A model generated the notes under the pieces. The model was not told where the DNA came from. It made no database searches and saw only the letters and a program-made list of their open reading frames with translations. Positions 49,001 to 61,370 of a DNA stretch of 64,000 nt are shown here, one piece after another (positions within the stretch are counted from its first letter, which is position 1; each line of letters opens with the position of its first letter). Source of the DNA: Rhynochetos jubatus (lineage: Eukaryota > Chordata > Aves > Eurypygiformes > Rhynochetidae); contig CM050651.1 of NCBI GenBank assembly GCA_027574665.1, forward strand, positions 8,123,501 to 8,187,500, in the 5' to 3' direction. Both the position numbers and the translations under genes were made by a program.

Positions 49001-51570
49001 TACCTTATCCCACAGCTTATGCTTGGTGTAAGTGCTACTTTAAAATCGTTAGGGTCGGTTTCACGAGCGCTACGTAAATGATGAACAACTGTAATTACTG
49101 TCTGTATGAAGGATAATAATGAGTCAAAACCAGTAAGAATAGCCTATTTCCACAGTCTTACTCATATTAGCTGATTCCCACACTAATAATGAAACTTTCG
49201 GGAAAAAACTCTGAAAGAAGCAAAGTAGTTCTGGAATATCTGTGGCAGAAGAGATGGGACAACCAGTGGGAGATAGATTGATGTGGTCAAAAATAGGGTT
49301 GCCTAGGAATTTGCTACAAAAGTGATGCTGCTTTCTGCAGTGCTAATATCTGTGCCTAGGAAGTCTGGAGTTTCCTTGAGTGAGGAAATTAAGACCCTTT
49401 CTTGATAAGTCAGGTGACATTATTTAAGCAGCAAAGTCAAGGAATTAAACTTTGACATATTTGAAGTAAAATGTTACTATCCATCACTTTTAGTGTTGAT
49501 ACATTTCTTCCTAACTATTAGTAGAAACTTAAGGTCATAAATAAATCTCATAATACCTTTTTTTAGAAGTAGGGTAAAACAAATTACTTTTTTTCAGGCC
49601 AAAAGGAAACCTGAGAAACATACTTGAAAACAGCTGGACCACTTTTTTAAAAAAAGATTGTTCATTTTGTCCATAGAACAACTTCTTCAGAGAGTTCCTG
49701 TAAGGGTGCGGGTAAGGGGAAATATGTTGCAATATAGTTACTGCAAATACCTTTTAGGTTTTTCCGTGGTCTGGGTTTTCAAATGTCCTGATCAAGAAAC
49801 TGGCTAAATGCTCTTCTCACCTTCACAGCTTGTATTTCTGAGGTCTTTTCCACAGAAAATTAATGATGTCCTCAACAGGAGGAAAACAGAGCTGAGATGT
49901 GAGTCTGGACAGTCAGATGTGCTGCACTGCAGTTTTACTCTAAAACTTGGCAAGATTTTTTTTTTCCCCTATTTTTCACTAAGAAAATGCATGTGGGAGG
50001 TTTTTTTCTTAGATTAATCACCTTTTTCTGTTTGGGTAATAATATTTTAAATAACAAAGAAAAAGAATATTAGTGCTTTGATCAGCTGTAATCTTATCCT
50101 CACCTACAGCACCTAAAGTACTGTTTTATCCTAAATTTTTCACCTAGTATAAGGAGAGCAAGGTGCAGCATTGAACAGGTTTAAAAACAAGACACAACAA
50201 GCACTGTGGCTCACTTTCTGTTCCACTTATCACTGTTAAGGACACACAACTGAAAAGGTGCTGTGCCATTTAGTCACTGTCAGGAAAGAAATCTTCGGTG
50301 ACTTGAAGTGACTTAACGACTTCCTGACAAGACGTTAGCCTACGCAGGAGGTTCCAATACACTGATTTCTATTTATTATATGCTTCAGTAATTTCTGAGC
50401 TGAGAGGAAGCCATGCATGATTACCTGAGAACTGAAGCACATGATAAGAAGACCAGATGTTGCTGTGACCAGGGCTCAAAGCCCTAATTGCCAGCTGGCA
50501 TGCTTTTCTTAATCTGCTGGAGATAACATGCTTGCCAGGCTGAAACTTCAAGTTCCTCTGAACTCCGGGAGGATTGGGCGCATGGCTCATCACTTCTTAG
50601 AGAGTGAAATGCTAATTATAAGTGCTATCCCTCATTATCTGTGCAACACTGCTACTTGAAGTACTTGCTAACCTGAAAACCCAAACCCAGACTCAGGAAT
50701 GATGTACTCTGATTTTCCTCCACTATTGCTTCTGCAGAGAGCTTTCAAGATAGATGCCAGAGGTAAAATCACCTAGACATTAGTGGCAGCAGCGGTCTTC
50801 CTCTTCTGGTCAGGAAAGGGGCTGAAACACTGTGGCAGTTCCTCGGTTGACCTGACACTGTTGTACAAACCAGACCTATAGGCCAGCATCTCCTGTAGTT
50901 TGCTATGGGTGCTAAAATGGCACTGCTGAGCAGGTGACTTGAAACAAATCACTTTTTTAAATTCTTTTTACAGCTGAAGATTCCTGGGCCTGCAGGGAAA
51001 ATCCAGGGATCTTTCTCAGATCAGGAGATCAAGGTCAGATGGAGCTCCGTCTGGAGCCTCCCAGAAGCAGGACAATGATCCTCATCTACTGTGGAAATTA
51101 GCTGAACCTAGGATGTGAGAATCGAGACTAACAGCACTTTTCAACAGTTTATAGCCACCAGCAAAGGCACTCTGGACAAGGAGGACATAACAGCACCATC
51201 ATGGCAATTTCTTATAGGTGCACAAAACAATCTTGTTGGAGAAGATTAATTGACCGTCAACCTGAAATAAATGGAACATTTATGACTTTTAAATAGAACA
51301 AGTTGCAAATGCCAACATAGTGCCACAGAAAGTGATAACAGTGCTGAGATAAAGGGGGATGCAGGATACAGCTGATCCATGCTGGGAGGAACACCCTGCT
51401 TGCCCTCCAGCAGGAGACCAGGAGAGGATGTGGATAAACCTTTGCTGAAAGATGAAATGGAATACATCCCCTCAAAGGCTGCACCCTTTAATTTATGTCT
51501 GATTAGGTGATCATTTACAAATGGAAACTTTTCTGTGTGATATAGAACTTTGAAGTCGGTCCTGCTTTCA
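46061..51570. other. Non-coding unique sequence
   Basis: No supported gene. A tandem AATGAGAATT pair lies at 46608-46627. Open frames are at most 114 codons and show no domain. A phrase near 48895-48950 (GTCCTCAGAGGTCACACAAC) faintly recalls MIR SINEs but is too weak to call. Confidence 0.55.
46608..46627. repeat. Tandem 10-mer AATGAGAATT x2
   Basis: Two exact adjacent copies at 46608-46617 and 46618-46627. Confidence 0.85.
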
Positions 51571-51572
51571 AT

Positions 51573-51634
51573 GTGTGGCTGGGCTAGACAATCTCGAGTT
51601 CCCTTCCAACCTAAATTTTTGTATGATTTTATAC
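51573..51634 (+). mobile_element. CR1 LINE 3' fragment
   Basis: GCTGGGCTAGACAATCTCGA, then GTTCCCTTCCAACCTAAATT, then TTTGTATGATTTTAT match the CR1 3' end on the plus strand ('TTGGACTAGATGATCTCGAGAGGTCCCTTCCAACCTAAAT' plus ATTCTATG tail) with substitutions. The element is heavily 5'-truncated and the tail has decayed. Confidence 0.85.
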
Positions 51635-53225
51635 TTATCTACAGGTAGGTACTTCTTGTCAATTATTTTTCGTCTTTCGATTCATCAGTAAGGTGCTGCC
51701 TGAAGCCCTTAGAAAGGGTGCAGCAATTTATGCACAGTCAGCATCCCTAAAGAGGAAAGGCTGCCATGTGGGTTGAGTTTGGTACCTAAAATACCGCTTA
51801 GGAAAAGATAGGCATGGGTTTTAGTGTATAATCACAGCCACCATAAGTGATTCTTTGGTTTGTGAGGGAAAAAACATTACCACAAATAGAAGAGTGTGAG
51901 AAAACTTAGAGTAATTTTGTGACTAATTGAGTTTATGCTAAGTTGATACAAACAGAAAGGAGAGATGGGATAGGTAGGGCCCGGTAAAACAGTTGACATC
52001 CCCAGCAGACCTGCTTCCAGAAACAAGGAAATGGAATTTAAACTCATTATAGCAGTGAACTCTGAGAAATCTCTGACTGATATAGCTGCTTGCACCACAA
52101 ACCAGTGCCACGCTGGAGTCCTGGTCCCCCAGCTGAAAGACGCTGCAGCTTCCCTCCAGGTACCAGGCACAGGGAAGGCTTCAGGCTCCTAGAACTCACA
52201 ACCAGCCAATATGGTTCAGAAAGGCTTTGACCTTTGACCGTGGATGTATAGGAGATCTGTGCTGAATGACCCTGTCTTTAAACACCTTGCTTTAATGACC
52301 TCCCACATGGGAAAATACATATTTGGGGCTTTTTTCAGGTATAAATTCTTTTTTTTCCAGTGTAATTCAAACCTGAGAATGGTATTTATACACAGTTTAA
52401 GCACAGAAAATTCTGTTGAAAATGTTTAAACACGTATGAGTCTGATTAGGACAAACAAAATATTAGCTAGGAGTGTGATAGCAGCTGAGATATGAGCAGA
52501 AATTGTGAGAGCCACTCCTGAGGGTGAAATCCTGAGGAAAATAACAGGCTTTTAGTGCAGGATTAGCAAGCCATCTTGTTCCTAGCATCTGTTACAAATA
52601 GATGGCAGAGTGTTTATTACTACACACGATTCTCTTAGAGACACTGGATAGTGATCTGTAATCTGGAACAAAACATAATGTGGAGAAGGTCATGCAAAAA
52701 TGCTGTGAGTAGCTGTAAGCCAATATAGATATACCTGAAGAATTGCAGCTCAGTGCATCACGGGTGCATTAGCACAACTTACTATTCATAAAACAACAGA
52801 AATCCTGTGCCACCCCCCTATATTTATATTATAGCGAAATAGTAGTAATGAATTTATAAAGATTCATTGAAGATGTTCTGTAAATCTTCAGAGAAGGTGA
52901 CCAACAGCAATTTCAATTAATTATGCAGAAACTGGACATCTTACAGCAGATTTCTCAGGTCCAGCAGGGAATTTCTGTTCAAAGAAAACAGCAAAACAAG
53001 TCAAATAGCTGGCTGTCCTAACTCAGGCAGAAAACTGTCTTGGGCACGCGCTTGATTTGGGGGAAATAGGGGGCTTTTCTGGGGTGGCTGTCTCTTTTGC
53101 TCTGGGAAGAATATTGTCCTGGGCTGGGCAGAGTCATCTATCAAAGTTCATGTTACCACACAAATCCAATGAAAACCCCACTTCCTTACCCTGCTCAACT
53201 TGATCCCTTCCCAGCTCTCCGATGA
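51635..53225. other. Non-coding unique sequence
   Basis: No gene, recognisable repeat or motif cluster seen. From about 53030 to 53225 composition becomes GC-richer with no identified cause. Confidence 0.5.
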
Positions 53226-53289
53226 CCACCTTGCTGGTCAGGCTATGGGCTGTCTCCTTTTCACCTATTGAATATTTAACCATTGTCAC

Positions 53290-53440
53290 AAAGTGGAAAA
53301 GCTCCAACGGGAGTCAAAGATGGAAAGCAAGTGACTGGCCCCAAGGGCCAGCAATTAGAGCACTCGTCTGGTATGGCAGAAAGGAGCTCGTTGTCTCTAA
53401 CCAGAGAAATATCTAATTGTTTATAAAGCAGAGCGTTGAT
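53290..53440 (+). mobile_element. Possible ancient tRNA-derived SINE relic
   Basis: The phrase CAATTAGAGCACTCGTCTGG (53349-53368) resembles the tRNA-like head of old sauropsid SINEs ('GTGGTTAGAGCACTCGCCTGGGATGTGGGAGACC'), and the following TATGGCAGAAAGGAGCTCG and TTTATAAAGCAGAG fit such an element's decayed body. No intact B box is visible and the boundaries are guesses, so confidence is low. Confidence 0.25.
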
Positions 53441-56400
53441 CCTAGCTTGGACTGTAAGAGTCAATGATCTGGCTATGAAGGTTCATAATCCATTATATAA
53501 AATGTTCTTATTTCTAATATTGAAGTAATACGCAACCTCAGCTTTATTTCGTATCAGTCTTTTTATCCTCTTGCATGACTGGTTCTGTAGGAGGCAATCT
53601 AACAGCTACCCGTGGCATCATATACAAGCACATTGATACACGTACACCCACAAGCATGTATGTCTTCAGAAAGCTCAGTCTTTCTCTAGACAGCATTTGT
53701 CTTACTTAACTAGGAGAGATAAATGTTATTACTTCTGTTGCTTTTTTTCACAGAAAACAGGACATTAGCTAAACAGTAGTCTGGCTTTATAATCCTCAGG
53801 AAATAGCTAGTTAAGCATTTATAGATGATGTTCCTGGCATGTCACATTACTATGTGAAGTGGTCTGTTTATCATTATACCTTATACCACTTCATTCTTTG
53901 TTGTATCTCTAGCCCCGTGAAGAACAAAATTTCTGTTGATTCAGAAAAAACTGACACTCTAATGTGAAAATCAACGTCCTGTATGAATATTTCATCGATT
54001 TCAAAACTCATTTTACAGCATTTTATGTTTTGACACTACGTACTATTATTCTTGTTTCACTGCCTGTGCATTTCCTTATGCACAGCAGTAAATAATTTGG
54101 GATTACTTACTTCCATTTGATTGCCTACGACCAGGAGGATGTGTTTTCTTCTTTATGTTGAGCTCATAACACAGGCAGACACTGCAGTCAGGAGAACGCT
54201 CTGTGCCTCTCAGTAACTGGGAGCTTCAGTGTCTGGTATTTCCTACAGGGTATGCAGGAAATAAATTGTTTTTCCCTTTCCCATCATAGTGTTGTGCTCT
54301 CTTTTCTATAGCTTGTGTTGTTTAAGTAACACAGAAAAGGGAGTAACAATTAAAGTTTACAGAAAGGTGTAATACAAATGGATTGATCCTACCAGAGAAA
54401 TCCTGACAGTTCCAATAATTCTTTGGTTTCCTGCAGAGTACGCTGCAGGAAAAGTGAAACGCTCGGTGGAGGGGAATAAAAGAGTTTGTCTTGGCATTGC
54501 AGAACTCCATGAATCACCTTTTTGAAGAAAAAGAAGCTGAGACTTGAACTTTTAGTGCATTTAACAATGCAAATGACTGATTCTTGTACTGTATATAAAA
54601 ATGAACTGGGGACAATAAAGTTGTATTTCCCCTTTGATTTCCTCCACCTTCTGCTCCTCGTGAAGCCTCTTCAAGGCAGCCAGTGACTTGCTTCATTTCA
54701 GGGAACATGCAATTTTCCTTTTCCCTTACTCAGATCTCTGAGTGTGCTTAATAATACCTTTAATTTTTGGAGCATCTTTTCTGAGTGTACTATCTCTTCT
54801 CTGGACTGAATCCAAACTCTGGTGCTTCTGTGAGATTTCATTTCTGCAAACGCCTCCACATACTGTGCCCTTCGCACCCACTGCAGAGGTCCTCGGAGTC
54901 TCATTCTTGGTCCCCATCTTTATTGCTTTATCCTCGAGGGTGACTTTACCCTGGGTTTTAAACAGGAACATCGCGTCAGTGTGGATAGACTGTGCGTCTC
55001 CCTCACCTCGCCTTGGTAACAACCCTCATTTATCAGCCTGCCTTAGTTCTTTCACCCGTAGCATCACCACGACTTCCTACTCTTCAGTATTTCTATTATG
55101 AAATCACCTGGCTGGGTGAAAATATACAAACGCCTGCAAGTCCTGGCCTGAGCTCTGACAGCAATTCAAGTCTGGGGAGGCTGCTCCTCAGCTCTTTAGC
55201 TTCAGCTAAAAGTCTGGATTCTCCAGAAATTTGGCAGTGCCTCGCTTTCTCACAAGGAGGTATTTCAAAAATCAGAAGTCTGAGTGATTCGCCAGGCCCA
55301 GACAAAACTTAGGGTGCATCGACGCTGAGCGTGATGCCAGGGCAGCTCAAAGGAGAAGTAGAAAGACTGGTCAGGCCTCCTGAGCCCTGAAACTGTCAGA
55401 AGAGATACAGGAAACCATGTCTCACAAAGCTGTGCATTGTCTAGGCCAAAGTTTAAAAGAAAGTGAATTAGGAATCAAGGTAAGGGAAATAAACCCACAG
55501 ACTAAAGGCTGACTCTTCTGATACTGTGAGCTGAACCACTGAAGATTTGTGTTTGTTTAACTTCATTTTGTTAAAAAAAAAAAAAATCTCCACAAAATGA
55601 GGATCATCAGTAAAAGCAAAACTTTGCTTCTTGATGAGTTTCTGAAATCATAAGCAATTTCACAAAACAGGGTTGAAGTCTGCTCTCACTTTAATTTATC
55701 ATTGAAGAATATGCTGGAGATTCAAATCTGAGCTGATCTTGCCCATTGGGCTCAAAGCCTACAATTTAGGTGAACCAAGCTGAATTTGGTATTCCTGGAA
55801 TGACTGTAGTCTCAAACGAAGTGCTTTCATGTTGTGTTTGCAGTGTAAATACTAAAAAAAAATAAAACATTCAGTGTGTTTCCAACCCTGTGTGCTGAAG
55901 AAGCACAAACACAGAAAGGGCACAGAAATATGTAGATCAAAGAAGATGCATTTATTCAGCTATTTCCCATCAGCTGTATGCTCTCATCCCTGAGCGTTGG
56001 GCAGGAAGCTTTTTTTTTTCTCCTTCATAATTTCACATATTGTTTTACTTTACCTTCCAAAAGCATCTTGTGAAAAAATATGAGAGAAGCAGGAGGGCTG
56101 GAAGGCCAGTAAGCAAGTCCCTTGGTGATTAAGGCAGGCATTTATCTTACGTACAGCAGGCCCAGTTTGAAGTCCACCTTCCAGACCAAGCACAGCATGG
56201 ATGGTAAGATTTTGGGGGGGTGTCATAGATGCCTCCCAGGAATTGCTTATCAGATTTTCTTTCCACCGTGCTGATCAATTCTGTGATTTTTCTTCCACTG
56301 CTATCAAAACCCCATGATACCATAACACATTTCAGCAAAGCCCTATTGGATTAAGGAAAAAGGGACTTAACTCTTCACAGGGACTGGTGATTCCTCCTCA

Positions 56401-57550
56401 GAAATGGCAGTGAGTGTTTGATGTCAGAAACCATTGTTTTATATGCGATATAACAGTGCTGCTTACGTACAAGCAACGCCAGCGCTCATTCTCCCTATTA
56501 CATCTGATGCAGTTATCCCTCCCTGGCAAACGTGAGGCATGAGGACAGGCTGCTAGCTTACAGAAGTTTTAATACAGGTGAATTACTGCACAACCGTGGA
56601 AACCTTCAGCAGCAGCACAGGCCTTGCGATAGTCCACATGAAGCGCATTGAGTACGTGGAAAACCGTGACGTCTCATGATGCGGTGAAGGACCGATGCCT
56701 GGTCGATCCATCCCACAGCTCTCAAGACAGATGTGAGACCACAGGTAAAATCTACTTGTGGGTTGCTGAGGTTCCAGTATGAAATCAGCTGTTTTCTGCA
56801 GTAGAAATCTCATGGAGTCTGCCTATATTGCAGCCTCGGAGTTTTTCCCTGCATCCTGAAACCTGTGAAAGGGCCATGTGTGACATTTATAGGCAACACT
56901 CGTTCAGGATTAGTTTGTGTTACCTCAGGGACCGCTGATTATATTACTCTGTTTCGGTTGTTCTGTATATAAATCAGTGTGTTGCTAGATTATTTTCTTT
57001 TAATCACTTACAAATTCCAGTGATCAAAAGTACTTTTCAAATTAATTTCAACTAAGCATCAGTCAAAAAAAATGTATGTCAAGCCTGACAGTGTGAAATA
57101 ATTTATTACGTAGATGAATTCCTAATTCCTTTTACTAGTCCATATGCCTTCCGATATAGCCTTCAGCCAGGACTTGGGGGGCAGAAAATGTTTTGTGAGC
57201 CAGAGGTCTGGTGGGATCACTAAGGGGAGAAAGGGATTAAAATCAGAATGGTTTTGAGGGAAGTGAGTTGGCAAAAGCCTGGGGGCATAACCAACCCTTC
57301 TTACTTCAGGGTATGCTTACTCTGCTCTTTGACAGTCACTGTGTGGAAGGTAGGTGACCAGTCACACAAAGTGGGAGTGGGATTCCAGGGGCAGGTCCAG
57401 GGTCTATTGTAGGCAGATGCCTGCAAAGATGTGGACAGTGAGTGAAGAGAAATGCATGAGCTATGAGAACCTCTGCAAGCTCAGGAATAGTGAAACTATA
57501 TAGATCTGTATCAGTTTGTCGAGAGATTCTCAAGTTCTGACATATAGAGG
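53441..57550. other. Non-coding unique sequence
   Basis: Contains only short open frames. A minus-strand frame at 54726-55022 and plus-strand frames at 54742-55312 overlap each other and show no domain. An A14 run lies at 55573-55586. No supported gene. Confidence 0.55.
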
Positions 57551-57555
57551 CCAAT

Positions 57556-57624
57556 GGTGAAATCCTGACCCGTCGTTTCTTTAGTTACATCCGCTTTGAC
57601 TTTAATGGGATCATGATTTCATCC
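57556..57624. repeat. Palindromic ancient repeat (MITE-like relic)
   Basis: The arm GGTGAAATCCTGACCC (57556-57571) is mirrored by GGGATCATGATTTCATCC (57607-57624), and the inner part contains TTTGACTTTAATGGG. This is the layout of an abundant sauropsid palindromic repeat ('GGTGAAATCCTGGCCCC...TTGACTTCAATGGGGCCAGGATTTCACC'). The copy is about 69 bp and diverged. Its palindromic form suggests a non-autonomous DNA transposon, though I cannot name the family. Confidence 0.6.
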
Positions 57625-60600
57625 CTACGTTTTACAGACAGGGGGAAGCAACAATAAGGATGACTGTTCCCCATCTGCAGACCATCATCTTTTATAATAG
57701 CTCCATTCATCTTTCTGCATAGGTCATGTGGCTTGTGCGTTTCTTCGTATTCCTAGGATTTGGGGGAGGAGGTGATGGAGGGAAAGAGGTTCCAGGCTCC
57801 CGTAAGAGAATCCATATTCCATAAAGAACAAGTCTTTTGAGAAGCTCTTGGATGAGTCTGACCTTTCATGCTGTAACATCTATAATTCAGATCTTGTGCA
57901 AGATTTAGGTGATGGTGCTTCAACAACCCAAGCCTTTCAAATTCGCTCCTTTTCGGTTCCAGTTAGTGTTTACTATGTCTTTCCTGAGTTACCATATGAC
58001 GTGTCTGTTACTGTTCACGTTTTACAACCGTTCAGCAAAAGATCCAACCATGTTTACAGTGGGCTAAGAAGCTGTTATTTCGAGTCTGTAAGTGGTTTAA
58101 TGAGTGTCTGCTCCCTCATTGTTAACTTGTTCTTGAAAATGATTGAATAATCCCCATGTTGTTTAATTGTTATTGACACACCACGGAATAGGTTTGCTTG
58201 CTGCTTTCTGTCATACACATATCACTTGGGTAACCTTAACCCCATGAAGGATATGTTCTGAAGTGCACTGTAAACACCGTTAAACTCTATTTACGAAGTG
58301 AGGTCTCTTTACAACATCGTGATTATGGTCTAGTTTGTCATTTTGTGTCACCTTGCAGGGTTCACTGATAGGGGTGCTCATAGTACGCTCTCTTTTACAC
58401 TTTTCTTACCATAGCACAACATTCAGCAATATGTTTGGAGAAATAATAACACCTGCAGCCACTGGGGATGGCCATAATCCAGCCGCCAGCCCACGTATTT
58501 TGGAACTGCGGCTGGGAGTGGGGTTGATGTTGCTGACCGCTGTGATGGACTATTCCCATTAGAGGCCACTGCAGCTGGATGCAATTTAAAGAAGCCCTGG
58601 GGGGGTGCTCTAAACTTACAGCCCCTGCAATTTTTGAGGATAAGGAAAGCAAAAAGGTGGTTTGAAGCCATATGCTTGTCAGCTGTCCCCCCCTCCCCCA
58701 GCAGTCCCCAGCATGCCAGGCACATAGTCTTCAACCCACAAGCCAAGCTTGGACACAGCCAAAAATTTGGCTAAGCATGGGAAAAAAAGCAATGGATGTG
58801 AGCTTAGGATATGATGAGTAAAATGTCCAGCTCACCGACAGCCATATCTCTTGTTACTGGGACAGAGCATGCAAAAGCCATGCAAGTCTTCATGAGTCCA
58901 GGGAAACGCAGTCGTACAAAGATAACGATTTTTTATATTGGGTTCAAACCACTAAGCAGAGGGGAAGCGCTTGTTAACACAGATCTTCTTTATTTAGTTT
59001 AACATAAAAGCAGAGCAGCATTAGGCATGGCTAAGTTACACTTTTCAAAGCACCACAGCTTCCATGAAATGGACAAGGCTTTCATTAAAGGCTCCAAGTA
59101 GCGAGAAATTAGGTGCATGACACCAAAATTTTTGGCTTTTGGAGACAAAACTAGCTGCTGGTATGAAGTGATGAAAAGCAAGGCTAAAATCCCTTGACTC
59201 ATACAGAGCAGGACCATCCCCCAGTGTACCTGCCTCCTCTGTTCTCCTTTCAAAGCTTTCTGTCTTCTTTATAAAACAGCTGACAAAGATACTGCAGCCT
59301 GCTTGCATTTTGTATTATTTTTATTATTAAATTCTGTAGGTGGATGGTTAGCAGCAGGACAGAGGAAAACTTAACATCGTCTGTCTTTTATATCTTTCAA
59401 TATTAACAGCCTCATTTTCTTCAGCTGAAGCACCAAACAAAAAAACCTCAGGGCAGAAGAATACTTCCTCTGATAAAAAAAATCTCCACACAGACATATT
59501 ACAAGCATATTTCCATATGTTGTATTCTGGATTAAAGCTTCACATTAAGTTTATAAACCCCCCTGCAAAATTCTTGACTTACCTTTAAAGCTAGAGTTGG
59601 AAAAAAAAAAGAGGAGGAAAAGAGTTTTGTTTTCTTTGTAGATTTGCTAGATTTCCTATATTAATGATACGCACTTCTGAAATACTTTGCAAAGTTGCAC
59701 GTTGTGGAAGGATTATTAGTGTCACATGGAGAACTGGAGTGCTTTGGGGAAATCCTTGTGATAATCCTCCTCTTCAAACAAGGCTGATGTATTCCATAGC
59801 TTTTTTAACCCAACTACAGAAAGAATTCTCTAAATTAGCAATCATACAGCAGGAGAAATAAGCAAGTAGCCAGGCACTACACAGGAGAACTGCAGCAGTT
59901 TTTAGTGATTGAAAGTCCTGAAGTTACCCCCAAAAGCTGACAGGCAGCCCTGGCACTTCAACAGCTGCCTCAGACACTGTCCTCTCATTCTGGACTCCCC
60001 ATCAGCCTTTTTTCACTTTAACAGAACCTCTTCCCCCACATGTCTTTCTCTTGACTCATTTCTGGACTTAACATTTCCTTCTATTTTACAGGCTCACTGT
60101 CCTTCTCCTCCACCACCTTCCTGCTTGCATATTGCTGGCTCTCAAACCTAACGACATAGTGGAAATTTTCTTATTCCACAGTGACTGAAAATAAAAACAT
60201 ATATGTTTCTGGGATTTTAGTTTTATCCTTCCTATATTCCTACACGTATCAAAGAATCTCTGAGAAGGCTTATTAATCCATTAAATTCCTGAACTTTCCA
60301 TAAAGATTCCAAAGCCATTCTGGAAAAAAGGAGTTGCAACATACTGAATAAACAGTAAGGTGTAATCCTCCACATACCCAGGGTTGTTGTTCTGCTACAG
60401 AGGGTTTTTTATGTTACGAATTTCATGTTGAGTATGATCTTCGATGTTAGCAGAAATAGTCAAAGAGAAATCAGGGAGACAAGCTCCTCAAGCACAGTTC
60501 AGCTGTCCCACTTCCTTTTTTTAAAGATGGATACATTTAAAAGAAGAGCTCGCTCTTTTTGTCGAATGTTTTCCTAGAGAGCACTGAAGTCTGAAATATA

Positions 60601-61070
60601 TAGTTAGTGTCATTATTTCTGGAAAACTCTAGATAACTGAACATTGTTCGTTGGAGAAAAATCCACAGACGACAAAAGCTGCTTGCTGAGCATCTGTTGA
60701 TGTCTTTTGGTCCATAAGCACTCTGAGGACATAGGCACAATGCTCCTGTGCCTTAAAATGCATGCAGACCAATAGCGTCGGCTGAAAAAACCGCATGGGT
60801 GTAGCATCAAATATAAATTGATTTCATACATTTATCTTGACTTACATAGAGAAGATTTGGCTAGTTATGCACCTACAATTAGGAAGTAATGGAAATGATG
60901 AGCACATGTATCACCCAACACTCTTATTTTGCAAATTCACAAGTGTATGCTGAGGTGATGTCAAGCTTTGACTAAGCTTCAACTGAATCGATGCCAGTTA
61001 ATGGTTTTGAGTAGCAGCCATGTAAAACTCAGTGGTTTAAACTGAATTTGGAGGGTCACCAAAATCATAA
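57625..61070. other. Non-coding unique sequence
   Basis: No supported gene. An 8-bp stem (58479-58486 with 58508-58515) sits inside a GC-richer patch at 58450-58600 that shows loose self-complementarity. Other open frames are short with no domains. Confidence 0.55.
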
Positions 61071-61077
61071 CGATTTC

Positions 61078-61155
61078 TAAACCAGTAATAATTTAACTGA
61101 AGCCAATGAAGTTCCACCGTTGTGTAAGGTGGAGTATTGAAATCTGACCGGAGGG
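61078..61155. repeat. Ancient sauropsid interspersed repeat relic
   Basis: AACTGAAGCCAATGAAGTTC, then CACCGTTGTGTAAGGTGGAG, then TATTGAAATCTGACCGGAGG follow the pattern 'AACTGAAGTCAATGGAGTTACACC..TGTAA..GAATCTGACCC' seen in many sauropsid repeat copies. Identity by memory; diverged. Confidence 0.45.
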
Positions 61156-61331
61156 TGGTAGATGTCTACAGGCTAAAAAGAAGAAGAGACACATCCCTTC
61201 TTTTTCCACGGGCCAGCACAGCAAAGCCTGTAGTTAATGCATTCACCTGTCAACAGGTTCCTTACTCACTCCTCACTTTCATTCATCTCCACTTTCCTAA
61301 TGGGATCTTTATGGAAAAGTTTTAGGAAGTG

Positions 61332-61370
61332 TCAGGATAAGATGTGTTCTCACAGGATAAGATGTGTTCT
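61332..61370. repeat. Tandem duplication of CAGGATAAGATGTGTTCT
   Basis: Exact 18-mers at 61333-61350 and 61353-61370 with a 20-bp period. The near-identity indicates a recent local duplication. Confidence 0.9.

Noticed and set aside
54726..55022. 98-codon minus-strand frame with lysine/threonine-rich, protein-like composition
   Set aside because: No recognisable family or exon borders, and longer plus-strand frames overlap it; a retrocopy could not be supported.
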